Source of the DNA: Hypericum androsaemum
Taxonomy: Eukaryota > Streptophyta > Magnoliopsida > Malpighiales > Hypericaceae
Length of the DNA: 64,000 nucleotides
Reading direction: 5' to 3'
Assembly (NCBI GenBank): GCA_963995505.1
Contig: OZ023190.1
Span: forward strand, 4,544,516 to 4,608,515
Part shown: piece after piece, positions 11,924 through 22,669 of the stretch
Position numbering within the stretch: the first letter of the stretch is position 1
Layout of the letters: each line of letters begins with the position of its first letter
Made by a program: the position numbers and the translations under genes
The notes under the pieces: model-generated
What the model saw: the letters and a program-made list of their open reading frames with translations, nothing else
The model's database searches: none
Told to the model about the DNA's origin: nothing

Positions 11924-12220
11924 GGGAACAAAAGATAGGGGGATTCAATCGTATTAAAAAAAAGGATGCGGCTCGATTGAAGAGGTAGTTATCTCACTTG
12001 GAAAGATATCTGGGCGGACTAAAATATATGACGCAACTACCCGATATTTTAATAATCATTGATCAGCAAGAAGAATATATAGCTCTTCGAGAATGTATCA
12101 CTTTGAGAATTCCAACGATTTCATTAATTGATATAAATTGTGACCCGGATTGCCGATTTTTGCAAATGATGATTCTAAAGCTTCAATTCGATTCATTCTT
12201 AACAAATTAGTATTTGCAAT
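11924..12220 (+). pseudogene. rps2: Nuclear insert of plastid rps2 (NUPT), decayed
   Basis: The translation follows the C-terminal half of plastid ribosomal protein S2: EQKIGG..., [32 protein letters not shown], then CDPD and, after an indel, LNKLVFAI. There is an in-frame stop before the [10 protein letters not shown] segment, several substitutions at conserved positions, and a shortened stretch after CDPD that shifts the frame. The homology stops near 12220. This is an old plastid-to-nucleus transfer and not a functional gene. A 25-bp direct duplication (TTGCTATGTTGGGGATATCA) lies just upstream at about 11841-11890. Confidence 0.75.
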
Positions 12221-12369
12221 TGATAATGCTGTATCTTTAATTAGACCAAACATGATCAAGACTAAAAAAGCTCCAACCACGTCACTTTAGCAGTAATAAA
12301 TCCCAATCGTGTATCCAACGGATATGTATTTTTTAGTTCTGATATTCCTAACGCCAACAACTCTCGAAT

Positions 12370-12551
12370 GGGGTTGGATTGAGTGGAGATAAAGTTTATC
12401 CCTACTGAAATGGATCAAGGTTTTTGATTTATAGACACGGTTTTTTATGATTGTCAGATCTGTAGACACGATTTTTAATGAAATCTGATGGTCCAAACGA
12501 AATCTCCTCCGTATGGACAATTTTTATGTTGTCCCCACTCAATCCAAAACT
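12370..12551. mobile_element. MULE-type MITE (9-bp target duplication)
   Basis: A 182-bp element with ends GGTTGGATTGAGTGGAGATA on the left and the inverted TTGTCCCCACTCAATCCAAA on the right. A 9-bp direct repeat, CTCTCGAAT, flanks it at 12361-12369 and 12552-12560. A target duplication of this length fits the Mutator superfamily. The interior word CACGATTTTTAATGAAATCT is shared with the copy at 13181-13362. Confidence 0.75.
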
Positions 12552-13180
12552 CTCTCGAATATGTACATGGTGTAGTTGGAAGTTGCACACCTACCGTTAA
12601 TGCAGCTTCTAGTACACCACAACCCAACTGGCTGTCTTCCTCCAGGAGTTCGGTTGCAGACTTTTTTTTCTTCTACGTAACCACGTGTTAGGTTATCTAC
12701 CACTATCTTTCATTCCTCGGATTCCCCTCTGGTTGCGGTTAGTTAGATGTCCACGTTTTCTTATATAGCAAGTTATGGTGATTTCCTACCCAAAAAAGAA
12801 GAGATTATGATTTTTCCATCTCCAACTTTGTATCATTATTATTATCACATGCCTAGGATACTATGATTGTGGTATTTGTTCTTCCACATTGTTATACTTC
12901 TTAGTTTGGTTACGGTACGCAATTTGTATATACTTTTAAAGTACCACAAATAGAAATAAAATGAACAGGTGATAATTATTGGTAGTTGTTGTGGCATCAA
13001 CCAGTAATTATGTATATATACGTGTGTAATATGTTCAAATGTAAGTAAGAATTTTTTTGAAAAGATAAATTTATTGCACAAAATTTAAAAACTTCAAGAG
13101 TACGTAGTGCGTGAGAAGGTTGCACAAGTTACGCAACCAACACACAAAACACCAAAATGTACTCTACCCATATCCCCAAG

Positions 13181-13362
13181 TCGGAGTTAGATTAAGTGGG
13201 GATAAGAACTGTCCCCACTGAAATAGATCAAGTGATTTTGGTTATAGACATGTTCTTTTATGAATGTCAGATCTCTAGACACGATTTTTAATGAAATCTA
13301 ATGGTCCAAACGAAATCTCTTCCGTAGGGACGACTTTTATCTTGTTCTCACTCAATCCAAAA
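13181..13362. mobile_element. MULE-type MITE, second copy
   Basis: Clearly homologous along its length to 12370-12551, with the same inverted ends (GTTAGATTAAGTGGGGATAA and CTCACTCAATCCAAAAC) and the same interior. The flanking 9-bp repeat is degraded (TCCCCAAGT-like against CCCCCAAAT-like), so the limits are approximate. The sequence between the two copies (12561-13180) has no recognisable gene. Confidence 0.65.
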
Positions 13363-13386
13363 CCCCCAAATGAACCCACCTAAAAG

Positions 13387-14667
13387 TAGACCTGGCCATG
13401 AATTGAATCCGATTCGTGATTCGATTCGATTCGTAAAAAATTCGATTCGATTCGACAATAATTCGATTCGTCAAAAAATTCGATTCGAATTCGTCATGAT
13501 AAGAATTGAATACGGTTCAAGTTTTTTGTAATTCGTCAAACCGGCGAATTCAATTCGAATTCGTAATTCGAATTCGTAATTCGAATTCGATTCGTATCAA
13601 ATTCGAATTCAAATTCGTAATTCGAATTCGATTCGTATGGAATTCGAATTCAAATTCGAATTCCAGGGGGGGAATTTTAAAAAAAAGGGGGGGAGGGAAT
13701 TAAAAAAAGAAGGGGGGGGGATTTAAAAAAAGGGGGGGGGGGAATTAAAAGGGAAGGGGGAAATTTAAATTTCAAGGGCAAATTACCATTTTTTTTCTTA
13801 CCATTTTTTTGTTACCGTTTTAATCCCTAGGTTACCGTTTTTTTACTGTTGGTACTTTTAAAAAAAAATTTTATAAATTCAGAATTTCTTCCCAACTCTA
13901 TAAATACCACCTCTTATTCTTCAAATTTTACACATTCCAATCTCAATTCTCTACTTCTCTTATTGAAAATTTGAGCTATATAAATTCTTCCTCAAGTTTA
14001 CTAATTAGAGCTACTTCTCTTATTATGATATATGGAGTGATCATTGGCAAACACATTCATATTTTAGTGTTACATGTCATTGGATTGATAATGAATGGAA
14101 TATACAAAAAAGAATAATTGCATATAGAGTTTTTGATGATAGTCATAGTGGGAATAATTGTTATAAAATATTGCATATTATTTTACAAGAATATAATCTA
14201 GTTCAAAAAATATTTTCAATTTCTCTAGATAATGCAAGTTCTAATAATGTTATGGTTAAAGATTTAGAAATTTTTTGTACACGATTCGGAAGAAAATTTT
14301 TTCATATTAGATGTGCATGTCATATATTTAATCTTTGTACCCATATTGGAATTAAAGCTTTAGACTCTACATTAGGACCAATTAAACAAGCACTTAATTT
14401 ATTATGGGCTCGCCCAAAATTGCTAAAAGATTAGAAATTTTTTTGCAAATTAAACAACATGAAACCAAAACATTTTCCACAAGATGTTCAACATCGTTGG
14501 AATTAATTCGAATTCGAATTCGATTATAATTCGATTCTAATTCGAAAATTCATAATTCGTATTCGATTCGTCTTGTGAAGAATTGAATACGGTTTAATGT
14601 TTTGATGAATTCGAATTCGAATAAATTCGATTCGAATTCGTCCAAATTTGAACCGTGGTCAGGTCTA
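13387..14667 (+). mobile_element. Defective hAT transposon with exact 8-bp target duplication
   Basis: A 1281-bp element with terminal inverted repeats TAGACCTGGCCATGAATT (left) and TAGACCTGACCACGGTT (right end read inward). It is flanked on both sides by CCTAAAAG (13379-13386 and 14668-14675). Both subterminal regions consist of dense ATTCGAATTCG / GATTCGATTCG repeats (about 13405-13665 and 14500-14645), a usual feature of hAT transposase-binding ends. A TATAAATA box at about 13899 and a leader-like segment precede a transposase remnant at 14027-14434. The size and loss of most of the transposase mark it as an internally deleted, non-autonomous derivative. Confidence 0.9.
14027..14434 (+). 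pseudogene. hAT transposase fragment (RNase-H-like core)
   Basis: An uninterrupted 135-codon frame resembles plant BED-type/RICESLEEPER-like hAT transposases. It starts at the catalytic-core segment DIWSDHWQTHSYFSVTCHW and continues through VFDDSHSG, IFSISLDNASSNN and the family's FFHIRCACHIFNLC signature. The N-terminal BED zinc finger and the C-terminal dimerisation domain are absent, and the frame ends at a stop after a short divergent tail. It lies between the two ATTCGAATTC-repeat ends of the element and cannot encode an active enzyme. Confidence 0.85.
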
Positions 14668-14675
14668 CCTAAAAG

Positions 14676-15561
14676 ATGTTCTACCCTTACCCCCTGTCAA
14701 ATTAATTGCAGGCCTCTGGTAAAAAATTTCGATATAATAAAACCATATCGAGAAAAAAATTGTGAAATTCCTGAAGCAATATGTTGGTGCTCAAGAGCGG
14801 CTCAGAATGTTATGCAAAATAAAAAAATAGTTCATCATCAGAAAATGTTGAAGTTATGAGCTTCTCTTCTTCTTCGAAATCCGTGCACCTCTCCGTCTTC
14901 CCGCTCTTCCCAACGGCTAGTCCTCGTCCCGGTAAGGAATAATGTCTATCTTGACCTGTTCAACATTCTTAGTTGTGTATAGCAATTCCCAATTAGTGTA
15001 ATTAATGTATCTTTAATTGCCGTGCATATATACATATATATACTCTTGTAACTTACTCATGAATAAATTATCAAATCATTTCATAATTTGACAGAACATT
15101 CGAGCATCAATTTATCCCTTTCTTTTGACAATTATTAAAACAATTGCCACTTGGCGGCCCTCAGAGGCGACGCGTAATATTAATCTTGTATATACATATA
15201 TTTAATAATATTCAAAACTAGAATAGTCTTCTTTTACTTCGAAAGTAGCATTTTTTATATTAAAAAATAGTATGATGCTTGATTTTTTTAATAAATATTA
15301 AGTTCAAATTTACAAATAATATATTTTAACATTCCAGAAACGCGCTGAATCGTTACAAGTCAACATGTATAATAGTAGAAAAAGAGGCTGCATCCATTTT
15401 TATATTTCATATAAGATCACATTAATTTCAAAGATCAAATTTATCACACGATATACGTATCAGGTGATCATCATTTATACGGTAACATGAATTACACCAA
15501 TTCCAAGCAAATCAATGAGAGGTGATTGATCATCACTAAATTTGGGATATCATTGATTCAC
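14676..15561. other. 3' flank of C4H, no other gene seen
   Basis: AT-rich DNA downstream of the minus-strand C4H gene. The part nearest the stop codon (about 15300-15561) probably holds the C4H 3' untranslated region. No domain was recognised in the remainder. Confidence 0.4.
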
Positions 15562-18321
15562 TTAAACCGATCTTGGCTTGCAAACAATGGTGGAGTGCTT
15601 CAATATATGCAAGCTGAACTGCCCGCCTTTCTCCGTCGTATCGAGCTTCGACTGCCCCGGAGGAGGCAACAGCTCGAAGTTCTGCACCAATCTCCCAACC
15701 GTAATCCCTAAAATGGGCAACGCCAGGATGATTCCGGGGCAGCTCCTCCTTCCCACTCCGAAGGGAAGGTATCTGACGTAGGCACGGATATTTTACAATT
15801 ATTATGCAGGACTTGTAAAAATAATTATATTTTAGTTTTCGCTTCAGTTACGCTGCGTCATACCTGTAGTCGTTCCCGTTGGCCTCGACCTTGGCCTCCT
15901 CCTCGAGGAACCGCTCGGGCCTGAACTCCTCCGGGTTCTTCCAGTGGTCGGGGTTGTTGGCGAGCCACCAGGCGTTGACGAGGATCTTGCTCTCCGCGGG
16001 GATGTCGTAGCCCCCGAGCTTGGCGTCGTTGAGGTTCATGTGGGGGACGAGGAGCGGGATCGCCATCCTGAGGCGGAGGGTCTCCTTGATCACTGCCTGT
16101 AGGTACGGTAGCTTGACGGTGTCCGGCTCGGTCACCGGGTTCCCGCCGAGGAGCGTGTCCAGTTCGTTGCGTAGCTTCTGTTGGATCTCCGGATGGTTCA
16201 CGAGCTCCGCGATCGCCCATTCGATTGACCACAATGTTGTTTCAATTGCTGTTCCAAGGAAGCATAGAGAAAAAAATATTAGGATACGGTTTGTCCCGAA
16301 TTTCTAATTAGATTAAAATTTTATTCGATAAATCTGATTAGTTTGTTGCTTTTGCCAAATTTTTACATGAAAAGTTAGATGTACATCATTGTATCGTATT
16401 ATATGTAGAGTTTTTTTCACCTCAATAAATCCGAACATAGACTCGATAGGGTGGTTACAACCTCGAAAAATATAATTAGGTACTATATAGATTGTAAATA
16501 TTATTATTAATAAATTCTACTTAAAAAAACACTAGCACAATTCTCCAACCTATATTTTCACTACCCATTTTTACCACTTGATTTAATTTAGGTATGAAAT
16601 CCGATTTATTGAGTTTCTTAACATTAAAATTGGAAAAAAAATTAAATAAAGAAGTTATATTGATTAATTAGATTGTAGAAGATAGACCTGTTTCACCAAC
16701 TACAAGTCCATTTGCTACAATCAGATAAATCCTATAAGTTAAATACTCAACGAGCTTGTGGTTGGTTGGTGCACCACGAAATACAGATAGGGATTCTAGG
16801 TGTTGGGTTTGGTTGGTGAACAATAAAGTTCGAGAAGGTGTTAGATTTATGTACGAAAAAGTTATTCTAGTTTAATTAAAAAAATTTAAGTTCGAATCTA
16901 TTACTTTCATACACATAAAAAAAGACTGAAATCCAAATAAATAATTGGAGTAGAGAAAGGGAAGAGAAATCGTACCGGCAACGTTGATGTTTTCAACGAT
17001 GTAAAGAACATTGTCTTCGTTAATTTCTCCCTTCTGCTGGGCGTCCAAGATGTGGTCAATTGCGCACTTGAGGCTCTCGTTGCTCATGCTCTTTGTGCTT
17101 GACAATTTCCTGCCACCACGAAACCCCCAATTTCCGCTTAATTAAGGAACAGCTAACCCAAAAGTATCTTTTTTATTAGTTTTTCGTATTCTGAGTCTAA
17201 CGTTTGTCAAATCTATTTAATGGTATTCTTCTAATAAATAGTATATTTTATATTAATAAAGTTTGAATTCAACTTGAACTTAATTTTTACTTTGACCCAT
17301 TTTGACCTTTCTGTGAAACATTTGACCACCGAGAAGACGCCGTAAAAAAAATACACAACAAAAGAAAGTATTTAACAAATAGTTTTAACATGGTTAGAAT
17401 TAGAGACTGATCTTAATATAAAAAATATTATGGAATGATCTTTTAAAAATCACCAGAAAAAATATGTTTAGTTATTTTCGTGGTCTAACTGGTTGTCCGA
17501 CCAGTTTTTTTTTATAAATAATTTCACGATACTTACTTCCTCTCGTCGACGAAGTAGTCCTTGAAGAGCTGCAACCTCCGGTCCTTAACCTCCTTGCAAA
17601 TCTTCAAATACCCTCTAAGGAAAGGCCTCAAAATCGGAATAAAATCTCCATAATTATACTCGAAGCTCTGCGCCAATCTACTCCTCTCCCCGTTCAACAC
17701 CCGGAGCTTCTGGAACATCGGGTCCTCCTCGCTCTCGAACCTCCTATCGAACATGATCCTGTACATGTTGTTGTACATCATCAGCTGGAGCCGGCGCCGG
17801 AGGACCACCCCCTCCGTCGCGGCCTCCGGGTTCTTCTTTACGTCGTCGACCACCGACTGGGCCTCCATCTCCCACCCTCCCCGGTACTGTTGCACCACCT
17901 TGTTGGTGAAGAAGGGGACCGTCATGATCCGGCGCATCTTCCGCCAGTGCTCGCCGTAGACGGTGAACACCATGTCTTGTCCCTTTCCGGTGAAGATGTC
18001 GAAGACCACGTTGCGTGTTCGGGACCCGAACTCCACGCCCTGTGTGTGGAGCACCTCCTTGGCTAGCTCCGGCGAGGAGACGACGACCAGGTTACGTTGC
18101 CCCATTCGGAGGAGGAGGATCCGGCCGAAGCGTTTCGCTAGGTCGGTGAGGTTCCGGTGGTTCAGGTCGTCCCCGACCTGCAGCCAGTTCCCGAAGATGG
18201 GCACCGGGAGCGGGCCAGGCGGGAGCTTGAACCGCTTGCCGCGGAGGGTCGACACGACGGCCGCCACTACCGCCGAGAAGAACAGGCCGAGGAGGGTCTT
18301 CTCGAGGACGAGGAGGTCCAT
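15562..18321 (-). CDS. C4H: trans-cinnamate 4-hydroxylase (CYP73A), 4 exons
   Basis: An ER-anchored P450 that hydroxylates trans-cinnamate to p-coumarate, the second step of the phenylpropanoid pathway, using NADPH-P450 reductase. Exons on the minus strand are 18321-17537, 17109-16976, 16248-15864 and 15772-15562, giving 504 aa, against 505 usual for the family. Visible features: N-terminal membrane anchor (about 3-24), Pro-rich hinge [11 protein letters not shown] (34-44), I-helix AIETT (307-311), ETLR (362-365), PERF (417-420) and the heme loop [10 protein letters not shown] with Cys446. The first two exons (785 and 134 bp) match the sizes I know for class I C4H genes. The third intron (15773-15863, 91 bp) is extra, splitting the usual last exon inside Arg435, 11 residues before the heme Cys. 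All introns are GT-AG and there are no stops or frameshifts. Exons are GC-rich and introns AT-rich. Confidence 0.95.
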
Positions 18322-18404
18322 TTTCGAGGAATTTAAGGTTGTGTGTGTTTTTGTTTAGTGCATGCAAGAAGAGGTGGTGAGGTGGTTGTTTAGTGGGAGT
18401 TGGG

Positions 18405-18411
18405 TTTTATA
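18405..18411 (-). promoter_or_regulatory. TATA box of C4H
   Basis: On the minus strand the sequence reads CTTATAAAACCC, with TATAAAA about 84 bp upstream of the C4H start codon, leaving room for a short leader of about 50 nt. Downstream of it the leader contains CAACCACCTCACCACC, which resembles but does not exactly match the AC elements (MYB sites) of phenylpropanoid genes. Confidence 0.6.
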
Positions 18412-18449
18412 AGCGTTTTAGGCGGTTATTTTTTTTTTTATTCATTATT

Positions 18450-19157
18450 TTTTCCCTTTTTTGGGTTAGATTTAGTTGCTAAAATATTTGGATTCATCTG
18501 TACAAGTCTTTAGTTTAAGGATGTAAAAGATTCCTATGCCTAAAATATGGTCCATTCTATTATCACGTAGTTTTAAAATATTTGAATAAGTATAAAATAT
18601 TTTTGAAATTAACACTCATTTTTTAGAATATTTTTGGGAATTACACACAAGTAGTGCTAAATTATACTTTTACTAAAAAAGTTTGGTGGGGCACAGGTGG
18701 CTATGGAGGGGAGAGAGAGAGAGAGTGGCTGTTGTTGAAACTTGAAAGAGAGTTGGGGAACGGCGTTGGAAAGACAATAAGGAAATAGGTGGTGTGATTT
18801 TTTGGTTGGTGAAATTTTAGAATGGCTGAAAAACATTCAAAAAAATATTTGACAACATTATATTCTTAATGACTCTAAGCCCGGATAGATTTGTTTGAAG
18901 TGTAATTTGTTTGGTTCTGGAATCATGGATTGGGATTTGGGGGTAGGTGAAGCGAGGTTGGTGAGTGAAAATGGCATCCATCAGACTTGTGGTTATCTTT
19001 TTCTTTTTTTTTGGGAAGGACGGTGGTTTAGTTGGTGATGTTGGGTGTTGGAGGCGATGACACTTCGACTAGTTAGAGATTCTCTGTTTGAACCACATAA
19101 TGTAGATACATTGAATTTTTTTTTAATGGAAACACTGAATTGTAATAGGACCCTTTA
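18450..19157. other. Upstream region of C4H, no gene seen
   Basis: AT-rich DNA that may hold distal C4H promoter elements. It includes a short GA repeat at about 18712-18724. No open frame has recognisable homology. Confidence 0.3.
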
Positions 19158-19158
19158 A

Positions 19159-19251
<93 letters not shown>
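19158..19251. repeat. Back-to-back AAT / ATT microsatellite
   Basis: About 30 bp of pure (AAT)n passes directly into about 60 bp of pure (ATT)n. The tract is therefore an inverted microsatellite that can fold on itself as a hairpin. Confidence 0.9.
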
Positions 19252-19639
19252 GTATTAAGACATCCTTCTGAAAAAAGGATATCTGTTGTTCAATTAGCTC
19301 AAGTAGATGACATATATATTAATTAAGTAACACCCACATAATGTATTTTTTTCCGGCTGAATTTGAAAAAAATATCACTTCAAATTTGAATTATGAATGC
19401 CATTTGATTATTAACTAGCATAATATTTTTAGTGTCTACATAATAATTTGAACCAAATAGTAGTGAAATCAAGTAAACAAATCCCATAGTAATTTACAGT
19501 AACAAAAAAGTTAATAGAACATCATTCTATCACATCTTTGGTTTTTACTTAACAAAATCCTGTTGCATGCTTAGGACACACCCAACTTAGTCCCTTGTTA
19601 GGAAGGAGGGAAAGCAATAGATTGGATTTAAAGAAGGAT

Positions 19640-20070
19640 TAAAGAACCCTGTATTTTAGAAAATATCCAAAAAAGTACATGCGTTTATTTTCAGCCAAAT
19701 ATATTTTGGGTTCCGGTGACCGAAAGATGACTTGGACAAATTAAATAAAAACTGATAAAAAAATCATATACAGTTTTTTCCTTTCCAAACGTTTTTTTTC
19801 ATTAATTTTTTTCATTTATTGGGAGGGTTAGTATGGGGAAGGAGGATGATGATACGAAATTGTTCCTGGGCTTGAATTATAAAATAAAAGGAATAAAAAT
19901 GTTTGGAAAGGAAAAAAAGTTGTATATGATTTTTTAATCAATTTTCACTTAATTTGTCCACGTCATTAGAACCCAAAATACATCTCGCCGGAGATAAACA
20001 CATGTATATTTTTGAGTATTTTCTAAACACAAGGTGCAAAGTATCTATATCCTAAAAATATGAGGTACTT
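19640..20070. mobile_element. MULE-like short element, same TIR family as 7956-8951
   Basis: The left end (TTAGAAAATATCCAAAAAAG, then TTTTGGGTTCCGG and AAATCATATACAG) is mirrored at the right end (CTGTATATGATTT-type text, GAACCCAAAATACATCTC, then AAGTATCTATATCC). The arms are about 150 bp around a 90-bp non-coding centre. It is fold-back-like, with no transposase. The left end looks slightly trimmed, so no target duplication could be read. Confidence 0.6.
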
Positions 20071-20094
20071 AAGTGTATTTAACCTTTAAAGAAT

Positions 20095-21389
20095 TGCACA
20101 TCTCATTGTTTGGCATATTTTGAAATCCATTGATCACTTTTACAATCTCAATTATACCATTGCCCAAGTCTAAGCGTTGATTGTAGCCGAGATGAGATTC
20201 ATCATCGATCTAATACTCGGCAACTTTTTGATCAGGATAGGCACCACTTCTCACGTTGAAGTATATACAATTTGCCAAGTTCATGCATTTTGTCTTACCA
20301 ATCGTACTGTGACTCGTAATCAATTGTAGTCATTTTTCACCCAAATCGGATTATGGTTTGACAGATAATCAATGTTACAACTGACCGATCACACTTCAAT
20401 ATTTTTTGAAAATTTAATTTTTTAATATAAAATTGATTAAATTTTAATGCTTCCAGTTATAACTTTTATATTTGATATTTTAATAATAAATAAAAATAAA
20501 AATGTATAGTTTATTAAGAAATCTTCGATCCTACAGGCAGCCCAACCAGTTAGACCAATTGACTAAGAAAAATAGAAAAAATCTCGGGTCAACTTTCAGG
20601 CCGATTTTTTTACCTTGCCACCAACCACAAATGAACAAACAATTTTTCTTTCATATAGAGTAAAAAAGTCTTGATAGTACAATTTAGGACCAACCCTGTG
20701 GCCTATGGGACTTCTCTCTCTCATCAATTAGATTTTATTGAAAAAATAATTGTTCAAAATATTGATAATTTTTTTTGAGAAATTTCAAAATATTGATGCC
20801 TGTTATGCAAAAGTTACCGAAAAAAATTTCAACGAAAAAATAGTGAGCATTGTATCCAAACTATGTTGGAGATAAGCATAACATGTGTTACATTTGTTAT
20901 TTGAATAGCTTCTTCTCTCTTCTAGTTCATCTTAGCTTATCTAGTCGTTACTTTGCTTTGAATTCTACTTAGACTAGGCCATCTTATCTTATCATTAGTT
21001 TGTAAGTCCCTGATCATGACGTGAAGGGCTATAAGTACAACTCTTATCGTTAGTCGTCTGCTCATCCTCGTCTCGCCTCTCCGCTCTCGTAGTCCCTGTC
21101 GCTGTCGTCGTCTTGTCGGGGGAGGCTCATCGTCGTCATATCGCCTTTCCGCTGCTCGACGTCGTATCCCCTCACCGGGGGAGGCTCGTCGTCGCCTCTC
21201 ACCTCGTCGTCTCGCCTCTCACCTCCCCGCCGCTCGTCGCCGGGGGGTCTGGTTTGAAGTCACCGGTGGTTCGGAGGGGGGTGGAGGATAGTCACCGCCG
21301 TCTACCCCCGGCCGGCTCGCTGTCCTATTTTCTTTTGCTTTCTTTTTCCCTGTTTTATCTATGCTTTTTATGTCTCTTGTTTTGTCGTC
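20095..21389. other. Repeat-like DNA, no gene seen
   Basis: At about 20869 the sequence TGTTGGAGATAAGCATAACA looks like an LTR start. It is followed by a TATAAGTAC motif near 21030 and a GC-rich GTCGTC-type tract at 21060-21310. No matching second LTR was found. The open frame at 21113-21460 has no recognisable domain. Confidence 0.3.
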
Positions 21390-21815
21390 ACCATCTCGTG
21401 GGCTCGGGGTTATGTTTATTTACTTTTGTTTTTGCTTGTTTCGACTGTTGTCTTATCTGAGATCTTTTCGAATCTCATTGCATGTTCGATGGTTGCGGGT
21501 GGAGAACCTTGTCTCGGTTGATTTACATCGACCTTGGCTCTCATCTGAGTGTATCGTGTATGCATTTAGATGCCCTCTTGACGGTGTCTTAAGGTTATTG
21601 GCCGGAACTTATTTCGATAGAAATTCGCCCCGATCATTGGCCTTCGTACTTTTTCGACCACCCATCGCTCCCCCCAGTGCCACCTTGCTGTCATCAGACT
21701 GGCTTCGTTTTCTGTTTGGGTTTCTTGTCTCATGTCTGTGTACTTTTCTTTATCGCTCTATAACTCATTTATAATCTAAGCTACGCGCCACTTTATCCCT
21801 TAAAAAAACTATGGT
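21390..21815. repeat. Dispersed repeat with short A tail, copy 1
   Basis: About 420 bp (from CTCGTGGGCTCGGGGTTATG to GCTACGCGCCACTTTATCCC followed by an A run) recurs in the same orientation at 23838-24246. The common 3' end plus A tail and the divergent 5' parts suggest 3' ends of a non-LTR retroelement (LINE or SINE), but no reverse-transcriptase sequence is present. One reading frame remains open in both copies for about 80 codons. Confidence 0.55.
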
Positions 21816-22089
21816 AAATTACTCTAAAGTCTCTCGAGTTTGCTTAAATATACTCAAAAGTTCTCTCATGTTTCCGAAATACATGCTGACATCCCTCTTG
21901 TTTGATTTTATTATACTTTTGGGTCCCTGGCGCACGTTAACTGCTCTTTTTTTATTTGTCAATAAAATGACCAAAATATCCTTAGAACAAATTATAAAAA
22001 ACTAATTATAAAAAATTATTACAAGCTACAACAAATTGCCAAGCCTAGAAATTAGTCCTCCCAGAAATTTGTATGACTATGACCAGAAC

Positions 22090-22610
22090 ATTCTTAATTC
22101 ACACCAACTAAAATAAAAAATCCCCAATTTTATCGACCACTAAAATCTCAGATTCTGAGTACCAAGCCAACACTGAGTCTTGGGGAGGCGTACCATCTCA
22201 TACTTGAAGAAGAGCAAACTCATCAGATAGCGGCAGCAAGACAGCCTATCGTTGAAGCTGCGGCCTTTCAGGCCGGTAATTACAACAGAGCGGACAAAGA
22301 TGCAGGGCAACGAAGGTCCGAAAAGAATCAAAAGGACAGGGCTCGATGCAGTCATTGTTAGAAACTTGGTCACTTCTAAGATCAATGTTGCGAACTGGTT
22401 GGTTATCCTGATTGGTGGAAAAGAAATGAGGATCGAGACGGTGAAAGAGGGAAACGATTTGAGAACTCCACAGCACGAAAACCACCACCAATTGACGCAT
22501 TGGCCCGTATTGAATCAAGTCCCATACCTGGGTTAACCGGAGAGCAGTATACACGACTTTTCCAAGTCTTGAAGCAAGAGAGAAAGCAGTGCCTTCACGA
22601 TACAAGTTGT
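22090..22610 (+). pseudogene. Ty1/copia gag relic with broken zinc knuckle
   Basis: A plus-strand frame reads like the C-terminal part of a plant copia gag: LGEAYHLILEEEQ, AAFQAGNYNRADKD, then a CCHC-type region CSHC-stop-KLGHF and ELVGYPDWWKR, followed by IPGLTGEQYTRLFQVLKQ. At least one in-frame stop lies inside the zinc knuckle and another frame break follows shortly after. No LTRs, protease, integrase or RT could be attached to it. It belongs to a different lineage from Copia-1 and Copia-3. Confidence 0.75.
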
Positions 22611-22669
22611 TGGAAAATTTGAGCAAAATTTTGTGAGTAAATTCAAAGGGTATTTTAATAGGCATAAAT

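Noticed and set aside
12221..12300. Continuation of the plastid insert past rps2
   Set aside because: The sequence no longer follows rps2 and I could not match it to a neighbouring plastid gene.
20869..21100. TGTTGGAGATAAGC as an LTR start with TATAAGTAC promoter
   Set aside because: No second LTR, primer site or polypurine tract could be found.
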